A stretch of DNA of 7,360 nt from Nitrososphaera sp035547955. GTDB taxonomy: Archaea > Thermoproteota > Nitrososphaeria > Nitrososphaerales > Nitrososphaeraceae. Each line of letters begins with the position of its first letter. Within the stretch, counting starts at the first letter, position 1. Of the stretch, positions 1 to 5,072 are shown one piece after another. The notes under the pieces are model-generated. The model made no database searches. It was not told where the DNA came from and worked only from the letters and a program-made list of their open reading frames with translations. The position numbers and the translations under genes are program-made. Location: positions 1 to 7,360 of the forward strand of contig DASZTR010000175.1 of the NCBI GenBank assembly GCA_035547955.1. Reading direction: 5' to 3'.

Positions 1-430
1 CAAACTTCAGCTTCTGACTGGGGGCAAGCACGACTATTGGGATGTCCTTGCTCACCGGCTTTACCATCTCGTCCTCTGATACCATCTCGCCGGAAGTGAC
101 GACCTTGGTCTTGTCGGTGGCTTCTGCATCCAATACCAAAAGTACCCTGCACTTGGCGCAACCAAGTGTGCTGCCGCAGTCGCACTCGTGGGGCATCACG
201 AACCTGCCCGGGTCCGTCCTGAGCGGGATGAGGCCGAGGCGGTGGGCCACTGCTTCGTCGTGCATGACCGACGAGTTTTCAAGGATTACCACGTCGTCGA
301 TTGCAAGCGTCGGTACTTCACTTATGGCAAGGCGCCTGAGCGCGTTTACGTACTGCCTTGGAATATTGTTAAACTTGACAACGATCCTGTTATCTGATTT
401 TTCAACAACTTCGACCGAAGGAGAAGCCAA
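1..430 (-). CDS. rpo3: DNA-directed RNA polymerase subunit D (Rpo3/RpoD), N-terminal part, cut by the window edge
   Basis: Subunit D pairs with Rpo11 (L) to form the alpha-dimer-like platform on which archaeal RNA polymerase assembles. Reading the minus strand from 430 gives 143 uninterrupted codons that run off position 1. The hallmark alpha/Rpb3 block is clear: PRQYVNALRRLAISEVPT (residues 24-41), then AIDDVVILENSS and HRLGLIPLRTD (63-73). Cys83, Cys85, Cys91 and Cys94 (C-x-C-x5-C-x2-C) sit where eukaryotic Rpb3 has its zinc loop. The Fe-S ferredoxin-like region of some archaeal D subunits would lie further on, outside the window. The start is taken as TTG at 428-430: there is no in-frame ATG before the conserved block, and a TATA box at 457-464 puts the transcription start almost on this TTG, so the mRNA is probably leaderless. 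The family is certain; the exact start is inferred. Confidence 0.93.
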   Translation of the reverse strand, partial: MASPSVEVVEKSDNRIVVKFNNIPRQYVNALRRLAISEVPTLAIDDVVILENSSVMHDEAVAHRLGLIPLRTDPGRFVMPHECDCGSTLGCAKCRVLLVLDAEATDKTKVVTSGEMVSEDEMVKPVSKDIPIVVLAPSQKLKF

Positions 431-456
431 TACTTCCGAAAGTTCCCAAAACGTCC

Positions 457-464
457 TTAAATAT
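457..464 (-). promoter_or_regulatory. TATA box for rpo3
   Basis: On the minus strand the sequence reads ATATTTAA, a good archaeal TATA box. Its centre lies about 30 nt before the proposed TTG start of rpo3. With the usual 26-nt distance from TATA to transcription start, the leader would be about 4 nt. It lies in the same 123-bp gap as the oppositely facing sbds promoter. Confidence 0.6.
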
Positions 465-516
465 CTACCGAAACTTGCAAAAAATATCTGCCAAAAGGAT
501 GGAGGTCTTGACACGC

Positions 517-523
517 ATAAATA
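517..523 (+). promoter_or_regulatory. TATA box for sbds
   Basis: ATAAATA at 517-523 lies about 34 nt before the ATG at 554, predicting a transcription start near 546 and a leader of about 8 nt. No Shine-Dalgarno sequence precedes the ATG, which agrees with a near-leaderless transcript. Confidence 0.55.
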
Positions 524-553
524 CGTCTTGATTCAAGAAAAGCCGTAACACAT

Positions 554-1243
554 ATGACGGACAACAAGTTCACAATAGTTCGCCTTGCGATAGAGGGCGA
601 CAAGTTTGAGCTGCTGGTCAAGCCGGACCCTGCCCTTGAATATAAGCTTGGAAAAAGGGCGGACGTTTCAAGCGTGCTTGTTTCCGACGAAGTCTATTCT
701 GACGCAAACAAAGGCTCCCGCGCTTCAAGCGAGAAGCTCATGAAGCACTTCAAGACCACCGACCCTGCAGAGGTCGCAAAAGTGATACTTGCGCGCGGGG
801 AATTGAACCTCACCACGGACCAGCGACGCAAGATGGTCGAAGAAAAGCGCAAGCAAATAATTGCCTACATCAACCGCAGCTTTGTGGACCCCAAGTCGCA
901 CCTCCCACACCCGATTACCCGGATAGAGGCCGCGATGGAGCAGGCCAGGGTCAGCATCGACCCTCACAAAAAGGCAGAAGACCAAGCCAAGGACGTGGTG
1001 GACGCGTTGCGCGCGATCCTGCCGTTGAAGTCGGAGACTTTGAAGCTGATAGTGAAGGTGCCTCCTCAGTACGCGGGCCAGTCCTACAGCGTGATCAAGC
1101 CCGCCGGCGAGTTAAAGGCAGAAGAGTGGCAGGCAGACGGCTCACTCCGCGTGGTCATCGAGATGAACGCCGGCGCGCGCGGGACGTTCATTGACCGCCT
1201 CGGCTCGGTTACAAAAGGCACGGCTGAAGTGAAAGAAGCGTAA
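554..1243 (+). CDS. sbds: Ribosome maturation protein SBDS/Sdo1 homologue
   Basis: SBDS proteins act late in large-subunit maturation; with EFL1 in eukaryotes they release the anti-association factor eIF6. This 229-residue protein has the normal archaeal length and three-part build. The N-terminal FYSH domain (about 1-92) contains SDEVYSDANKGSRASSEKLMKHF. A helical middle domain (about 95-160) contains the recognisable SHLPHPITRIEAAMEQARVSID. A ferredoxin-like C-terminal domain (about 162-229) ends in GTFIDRLGSVTKGTAEVKEA. The ATG at 554 fits the family N-terminus and the TATA box at 517-523. In many archaea sbds is the first gene of the exosome cluster and lies directly before rrp4; here about 1.2 kb with an ada remnant separates them. 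Family assignment is firm; function is inferred from the family. Confidence 0.96.
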   Translation: MTDNKFTIVRLAIEGDKFELLVKPDPALEYKLGKRADVSSVLVSDEVYSDANKGSRASSEKLMKHFKTTDPAEVAKVILARGELNLTTDQRRKMVEEKRKQIIAYINRSFVDPKSHLPHPITRIEAAMEQARVSIDPHKKAEDQAKDVVDALRAILPLKSETLKLIVKVPPQYAGQSYSVIKPAGELKAEEWQADGSLRVVIEMNAGARGTFIDRLGSVTKGTAEVKEA

Positions 1244-1274
1244 CATATACCTTCGAATCGACGCGGCTATATGT
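1243..1274. repeat. 7-bp inverted repeat just after sbds
   Basis: ACATATA (1243-1249) and TATATGT (1268-1274) are perfect inverted arms around an 18-nt spacer. The left arm begins on the last base of the sbds stop codon. A TTTT run follows at 1281-1284. It could be a weak 3'-end hairpin for the sbds mRNA, or the right arm could be a TATA-like element. The arms are AT-rich and short, so chance is possible. Confidence 0.3.
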
Positions 1275-1521
1275 GACAGCTTTTACGCATGCCTAGGTAT
1301 TCGTTATCATCATCAGCAGCATTGTTACCAATGCCATTTTCACAGATTTGGCGCAAGGAAACCCACAGCCTTTAGACATGGTGGGAGGAATTGCGCCCGT
1401 AAATGCATGAATACCGGGCAGCTGATGAACAGTATAACTCCGAGGCCAAGGCAGTCTGCGGCAGGCAGAGAAAACGGTTTTAGAGTCTCTATGAGGAGGA
1501 GAAGCAGCGGTAACAACAACA
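1244..1521. other. Interval between sbds and the ada remnant, no intact gene
   Basis: No open frame here has a recognisable domain. A small perfect hairpin, GCATTG-TTAC-CAATGC, lies at 1319-1334 and is followed by CATTTT, so it could be a weak terminator. From about 1425 onward, broken pieces in shifting frames faintly resemble the Ada N-terminal zinc domain (RAAD, then RENGF, then HCKGHR). This suggests that the decayed ada gene once extended further upstream. Nothing else was recognised. Confidence 0.4.
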
Positions 1522-2307
1522 TTGCAAAGGACACAGATAGGGCTGACGTTGTTTTATGTGTCTCAAGCAGCCTGTGGTAGCGCCACTTTTTTCGGCAGTT
1601 ACAAGCCCATACGCTTTAGCATTGGGTACTTGACACCAAAGGAGTATGCGCGGGCGCGCCGCGCAAAACGCGTCCGCAGCGAGCTTGGCAGCAGCGATAT
1701 AGTAGCAGGCGCTATTTATGGTACAGGATACAGGTCGAACAGGCGATCTTACGAAATATCAAATTATGTCCTTGAGATGACTCCTTCAAGCTGCCGTGAC
1801 GGCGGTGCAGGCACAGAAATACGTTTCGCAATGAGAGAGTGCTCGCTTGGGTCCATGCTTGTTGCCCATAGCGTGCGCGGTGTCTACGCTATCTTGTTGG
1901 GTGACGACCCCGACGAGCTGGCGCTCGGCCTGCAGGACAGGTTCCCGCGTGCCGACCCGGTTGGAGGGGACACAGGGTTTGAGTGGCTCGTCGCAAAGGT
2001 GGTAGGCTTTGTCGAAGCGCCGACCCTTGAACTCAACCTTCCTCTAGAAATTCGCGGAACTGCGTTCCATCAGCGCTTATGGCAGGCGCTACTCAAAATC
2101 CGGGTCGGCTCGACTGCGAGCCATGCCGATTTCGCAAACCACATCGGCGCTCCACGCTCGGTCAGGGCAGTGGCCCACGCATGCACGGCAAACGTTTTAG
2201 CGGTGGCGATACTATGGCACCACGTAGTAAGGAGCGAAGGCTCGCTGTCTAGCTATCGAGGGGGCATAGAGCGCAAACGCGTATTGTTGGAAAAAGAAAT
2301 AATATAA
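1522..2307 (+). pseudogene. ada: Decayed ada: AraC-type HTH fused to O6-alkylguanine-DNA alkyltransferase, catalytic Cys replaced by Trp
   Basis: The 261-codon open frame matches bacterial Ada from its helix-turn-helix domain onward. Residues 37-90 (YLTPKEYARARRAKRVRSEL, then AIYGTGYRSNRRSYE and LEMTPSS) are the second half of the AraC-type HTH. Residues 99-165 are the alkyltransferase N-lobe (RECSLGSMLVAHS, AILLGDDPDEL). Residues 173-258 are the active-site lobe (LPLEIRGTAFHQRLWQAL, APRSVRAVAHACTAN, VVRSEGSLSSYRGGIERKR). The active-site PCHR has become LWHH: Trp232 (TGG at 2215-2217) replaces the methyl-accepting Cys, and Pro and Arg are also lost. The presumed arginine finger in RSVRAVAHA is kept. 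The frame opens only at a TTG, with the first ATG at codon 86. The HTH segment RHFFRQLQAHT is readable only in another frame (1581-1613). The zinc domain is missing or ruined. Best read as a transferred bacterial gene now decaying; expression of a shortened DNA-binding remnant from Met86, Met104 or Met112 cannot be excluded. Confidence 0.82.
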
Positions 2308-2365
2308 TAACATGAAAAAATATAGTGGCAAGTTTCTAGTGAGCCGGGTAAATGGGTTATTATAT
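2302..2365. repeat. 10-bp AT-rich inverted repeat between ada remnant and rrp4
   Basis: ATATAATAAC (2302-2311) and GTTATTATAT (2356-2365) are perfect inverted arms separated by 44 nt. The left arm covers the stop codons of the ada remnant and the right arm overlaps the rrp4 TATA box. Low sequence complexity makes coincidence possible, but the placement is notable. Confidence 0.35.
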
Positions 2366-2368
2366 AAG
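2358..2368 (+). promoter_or_regulatory. TATA box for the rrp4 cluster
   Basis: TATTATATAAG is the strongest TATA-like element in the gap before rrp4. Transcription would start near 2390, giving rrp4 a leader of about 67 nt. That is long compared with the near-leaderless transcripts predicted for sbds and xpf. It implies that the exosome genes can be transcribed independently of sbds. Confidence 0.6.
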
Positions 2369-2403
2369 TCGGATATTATTATTGCCCACAAGGAGAAGAA
2401 ATA

Positions 2404-2448
2404 ATGGAATGGAACAGTCGTTTTATGACGGGCTTTGCCCCGTGGTGA
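2404..2448 (+). CDS. Possible 14-residue leader peptide upstream of rrp4
   Basis: A short frame, MEWNSRFMTGFAPW, begins at ATG 2404 and ends at TGA 2446-2448, ten nt before the rrp4 start. It has a well-placed Shine-Dalgarno sequence (AGGAG at 2391-2395, 8-nt spacing) and lies just downstream of the predicted transcription start. Its stop codon is part of GGTGA (2444-2448), the likely Shine-Dalgarno of rrp4, so ribosomes ending here could feed rrp4. It contains two Trp codons (3 and 14). The frame is not continuous with rrp4, whose own frame has a TAG at 2452-2454, so it is not an N-terminal extension. No family is recognised, and it may be a chance frame. Confidence 0.35.
   Translation: MEWNSRFMTGFAPW
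2428..2443 (+). promoter_or_regulatory. Stem-loop in the rrp4 leader
   Basis: ACGGG (2428-2432) pairs with CCCGT (2439-2443) around the loop CTTTGC. The stem ends next to GGTGA (2444-2448), the putative rrp4 ribosome binding site, and lies inside the possible leader ORF. It could modulate access to the rrp4 start. The stem is only five GC-rich pairs, and the role is inferred. Confidence 0.35.
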
Positions 2449-2457
2449 GTTTAGCGA

Positions 2458-3291
2458 ATGAATGACGTGCGCAGAAGATACGTTATCCCCGGCGACAAGA
2501 TAGTCGAGGGGAATTACCGGCCGTTAATGAACGTCGTCCGGTCGGGGAATTCGCTCATCGCGACCCGCATTGGTATTGCAGAAGCAGGCCGTGACAGCGT
2601 CAAGGTTATACCACTGTCTGGCGTCTACATACCACGCGTAAACGACCTAGTGATAGGCAAGATAGTTGATCACACTTCGCTCTCATGGGAGGTGGACATC
2701 AATTCGTGCTTCTCGGCTAACCTTCCTGCATCCGACGTCTTTGGCAGGGACTTTTCGCCTGCAAGGGACGACATGACAAAACACCTTGCTATAGGCGACA
2801 TGATAACTGCAAGGGTGGCTGCCTTTGACAGGACACGCGACCCAATTCTGACCCTGCAGGACAGAGACCTCGGCAAGATACCCCGGGGAGAGCTCTTGAA
2901 GATATCGGCGACAAGAGTCCCGCGCCTGATAGGCAAGCGGGGCTCGATGATCCAGACGATAGAGCAGGCGACGCAGACGCGCGTGCTCATCGGCCAAAAT
3001 GGCATCGTAGTCGTGACGGGAAGGAGCCCTGAAGGCATTGAACAGGCGGTAAAGGCGATCAGGATGGTGGAGGATGAGGCCCACACGGCCAACCTGACGC
3101 AGAGGATCAAAGTCCTCCTTAACGTGCCGGACGCGCCCTCAGAGGCGCAGCGGCAGGCTGCAAGCAATGATGACGGCGGTGTTGGGACTCCTGTTGTACC
3201 GCAAGAGGGATCGACCTCTGCGGGTTCTCCAGCAGCAGAAGAAGACGGTGCAGTAAAAGAAAATGAAATGGAGGTTCAAGGTGAAAATTGA
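2458..3291 (+). CDS. rrp4: Exosome RNA-binding subunit Rrp4
   Basis: Rrp4 forms part of the three-subunit cap on the Rrp41/Rrp42 ring of the archaeal exosome and feeds RNA to the 3'-5' phosphorolytic chamber. The 277 residues show an N-terminal domain starting RRRYVIPGDKIVEGNYRP (5-22), an S1 domain (about 62-136, including WEVDINSCFSANLPASDVFG) and a KH domain (about 147-205) with the GxxG loop GKRG at 159-162. Residues 225-277 form an acidic, Ala/Ser/Gly-rich and probably disordered tail beyond the usual end of the KH domain. ATG 2458 is the only sensible start because TAG at 2452-2454 closes the frame upstream; GGTGA at 2444-2448 is a suitable ribosome binding site. The stop codon overlaps the rrp41 start by 4 nt, so translation is probably coupled. 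Confidence 0.96.
   Translation: MNDVRRRYVIPGDKIVEGNYRPLMNVVRSGNSLIATRIGIAEAGRDSVKVIPLSGVYIPRVNDLVIGKIVDHTSLSWEVDINSCFSANLPASDVFGRDFSPARDDMTKHLAIGDMITARVAAFDRTRDPILTLQDRDLGKIPRGELLKISATRVPRLIGKRGSMIQTIEQATQTRVLIGQNGIVVVTGRSPEGIEQAVKAIRMVEDEAHTANLTQRIKVLLNVPDAPSEAQRQAASNDDGGVGTPVVPQEGSTSAGSPAAEEDGAVKENEMEVQGEN
3270..3284 (+). promoter_or_regulatory. Ribosome binding site of rrp41, inside rrp4
   Basis: GGAGGT at 3270-3275 and AGGTGA at 3279-3284 both match the anti-Shine-Dalgarno end of 16S rRNA and lie inside the last codons of rrp4. They support initiation at the otherwise weak TTG at 3288. Confidence 0.6.
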
Positions 3292-4028
3292 CACAGACCA
3301 GAAATTTGATAGACGAAAACGGCAAGAGGACAGACGGGCGCACAATAGACGAGCTGCGCAACGTCAAGATAGTCGTTGGCACCGTGAAAAACGCTGACGG
3401 CTCGGCTTACATTGAATTTGGCAAGAACAAGATTGTAGCGGCGGTGTACGGGCCAAGAGAAGTGCATCCAAAGCACCTCGCGCAGCCCGACAGGTGTGTG
3501 CTGCGTTGCAGGTACCACATGTCGCCGTTCTCTACAGACACGCGCAAAAACCCTGCCCCTTCCAGGAGGGAGGTCGAGATTTCGAAGGTCATGCGCGAGG
3601 CGCTAGAGCCTGCGCTGATGCTTGAAGACTACCCTCGCGCAGCAATCGACGTGTTCGTCGAAGTGCTCCAATCAGACGGTGGCTCTAGGTGCGCTGGCAT
3701 TACTGCCGCATCTGTAGCATTGGCAGACGCTGGAATCAACATGCGCGACATCGTCGCAGCATGTGCCGCAGGCAAGGTCGACGAGAAAATAGTGCTTGAC
3801 ATTAACGACACCGAGGACAAGGAGGGCGGTGCGGACATGCCCGTCGCCTACATGCCCAGGCTAGGACAGGTGACTTTGATGCAGCTGGACGGCAATTTGA
3901 CGAAGGAGCAGTTTGTTGAGTGCCTCGAAAAGGCAATCACAGGCTGCAACATGGTCTACGAGATCCAGCGCCAAGCGCTGATGCAGAAATATTTTGGAAA
4001 CGAAACGGAGGTCAAGGAAGAACAATGA
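3288..4028 (+). CDS. rrp41: Exosome catalytic subunit Rrp41 (RNase PH family)
   Basis: Rrp41 carries the active site of the archaeal exosome, degrading RNA 3'-5' with inorganic phosphate and able to add heteropolymeric tails in reverse. The 246-residue protein has the RNase PH fold. NGKRTDGRTIDELR opens the domain (11-24). PSRREVEISKVMREALEP (91-108) contains the RNA-binding Arg pair (93-94). GGSR (131-134) is the phosphate-binding loop. GADMPVAYMP (181-190) supplies Asp183, the residue equivalent to the catalytic Asp182 of Sulfolobus Rrp41. All key residues are present, so the enzyme should be active. The start is TTG at 3288: no in-frame ATG exists before the conserved N-terminus, and TTGA forms a 4-nt overlap with the rrp4 stop. 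Its own stop overlaps rrp42 as ATGA. Confidence 0.96.
   Translation: MTQTRNLIDENGKRTDGRTIDELRNVKIVVGTVKNADGSAYIEFGKNKIVAAVYGPREVHPKHLAQPDRCVLRCRYHMSPFSTDTRKNPAPSRREVEISKVMREALEPALMLEDYPRAAIDVFVEVLQSDGGSRCAGITAASVALADAGINMRDIVAACAAGKVDEKIVLDINDTEDKEGGADMPVAYMPRLGQVTLMQLDGNLTKEQFVECLEKAITGCNMVYEIQRQALMQKYFGNETEVKEEQ
4007..4012 (+). promoter_or_regulatory. Ribosome binding site of rrp42, inside rrp41
   Basis: GGAGGT lies within the last codons of rrp41, 12 nt before ATG 4025, with a second purine-rich AAGGAAG between them. The arrangement copies that before rrp41 and decides in favour of ATG 4025 over an in-frame ATG at 3920. Confidence 0.6.
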
Positions 4029-4849
4029 GCACATCAAAACGTTCCTCGATAATAGTGGAGCACCTGCGCAAGCAGCAGATGCTTGACTCGATGGCAAAGG
4101 GCAAGAGGATTGACGGCCGGGCCTTTGACGAGCAAAGGCCGCTAGAGATAGAAGTTGACGTGATAAAGAAGGCCAATGGTTCTGCCCGTGTGAGACTGGG
4201 CAATTCGGAGGTTATAGCAGGCGTCAAGGTGGAGACCGGCGAGCCGTTTGAGGGCCTTGAGAACAAGGGCGCCCTCATCGTGTCAGCCGAGGTTCTGCCT
4301 ACCGCATCGCCCCACGTGGAGCCCGGCCCTCCAGATGAGGAGGTAATCGAACTCGCACGCGTAGTCGACAGAGGCGTCCGCGAGTCAGAGATGGTCGACC
4401 TAGAAAAGCTGGTGCTGGTGGAGGGCAAGGTGGTCTACACGATATTCGTGGACTGCAGCGTGCTAAACGCCGACGGCAACCTCTTTGACGCGACCTCGTA
4501 CGCAACTGTCGCGGCCATACTCACGGCCAAGATACCGGTCCTTGAGATGCAGGAAGGCAAAGTAGTAGACACTGGGAAGACCATGCCGATGCCGGTCACG
4601 ACCATCCCGATCTCTATCACGCAGGTGAAGATAGGCGACGCGATATTGGTCGACCCCACTGCAGAAGAAGAGGGCGCGATGGACGCGAGGATAACCATAA
4701 CAACGTCAAACGAAGGATTCTGTGCGCTGCAAAAGGGCTACACGGGCTCCTTCACGCCGGAGCAGATAAAGAAGGCGGCCGAGACAGCAAGAATTAAAGG
4801 AGAGCAAGTCCGCGCCAAGATGAAGGAGATAACTAATTATGGCACGTAA
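4025..4849 (+). CDS. rrp42: Exosome non-catalytic ring subunit Rrp42 (RNase PH family)
   Basis: Rrp42 alternates with Rrp41 in the hexameric exosome ring; it lacks its own active site but helps bind RNA and shape the Rrp41 catalytic site. The 274 residues match the family: KGKRIDGRAFDEQRPLEI (25-42), GNSEVIAGVKVETGEPF (59-75), LARVVDRGVRES (110-121), then FVDCSVLNADGNLFDATSYA (141-160) and EGAMDARITITT (216-227). Where Rrp41 has the phosphate loop GGSR, Rrp42 has GNLFDAT, as expected for the inactive paralogue. The start is ATG 4025, forming an ATGA overlap with rrp41; an in-frame upstream ATG at 3920 would add 35 residues inside rrp41 with no family match. The 3' end overlaps rpl37ae by 11 nt. 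Confidence 0.96.
   Translation: MSTSKRSSIIVEHLRKQQMLDSMAKGKRIDGRAFDEQRPLEIEVDVIKKANGSARVRLGNSEVIAGVKVETGEPFEGLENKGALIVSAEVLPTASPHVEPGPPDEEVIELARVVDRGVRESEMVDLEKLVLVEGKVVYTIFVDCSVLNADGNLFDATSYATVAAILTAKIPVLEMQEGKVVDTGKTMPMPVTTIPISITQVKIGDAILVDPTAEEEGAMDARITITTSNEGFCALQKGYTGSFTPEQIKKAAETARIKGEQVRAKMKEITNYGT
4823..4828 (+). promoter_or_regulatory. Ribosome binding site of rpl37ae
   Basis: AAGGAG lies 10 nt before the rpl37ae ATG at 4839 and inside the 3' end of rrp42. It supports the 11-nt gene overlap as real. Confidence 0.55.
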
Positions 4850-5072
4850 AAAGAGCTCGACAGCCCTAAAGGGCCACGGCGTCAAGTTCGGCGCCACGGT
4901 CCGCAAGCGCTACGGCAAGGTCTACCGCACGCTCCACAAGAAGCGCCGCTGTCCGTCATGCGGCTCGCTAAAGTTCTGCCGCATCGCCTCTGGTATCTGG
5001 GAATGTCCAAAGTGCAGTTTTAAGGTGGCGTCGGGCGCGTACGACATTGACATCGAAAGCCTGCAGAGCTGA
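4839..5072 (+). CDS. rpl37ae: 50S ribosomal protein L37Ae (eL43)
   Basis: eL43 is a small zinc-binding protein of the archaeal/eukaryotic large ribosomal subunit that binds rRNA. The 77-residue product is basic at its N-terminus (MARKKSSTALKGHGVKFGAT) and contains KRRCPSCGSLKFCRIASG and WECPKCSFKVASGAY. Cys38, Cys41, Cys56 and Cys59 form the expected C-x2-C-x14-C-x2-C zinc ribbon. Length is slightly shorter than eukaryotic L37a, mostly through a brief C-terminus. It overlaps rrp42 by 11 nt at its start and pcc1 by 26 nt at its end. In many archaea a small RNA polymerase gene, rpoP (Rpo12), follows; here there is no room for it. Confidence 0.96.
   Translation: MARKKSSTALKGHGVKFGATVRKRYGKVYRTLHKKRRCPSCGSLKFCRIASGIWECPKCSFKVASGAYDIDIESLQS

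Noticed and set aside
42..548. Plus-strand open frame of 168 codons, plus a smaller one at 188-397
   Set aside because: Ser/Thr-rich low-complexity product with no family resemblance; it is the complement of the convincing rpo3 gene on the minus strand.
1319..1334. Hairpin GCATTG-TTAC-CAATGC as a firm terminator of sbds
   Set aside because: The stem is only six pairs, the T-run is four bases and begins three bases after the stem, and hairpin terminators are not general in archaea. Kept only as a remark.
1340..1534. Minus-strand frame encoding a 64-residue Leu-rich, hydrophobic product
   Set aside because: Begins with GTG, has no ribosome binding site, and lies across the decayed upstream part of ada. 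The hydrophobic stretch comes from the complement of a purine-rich run. A membrane peptide is not excluded but is unsupported.
3920..4024. Longer rrp42 starting at an in-frame ATG at 3920
   Set aside because: The extra 35 residues lie inside rrp41 and match no family member; ATG 4025 has a ribosome binding site and the ATGA overlap.
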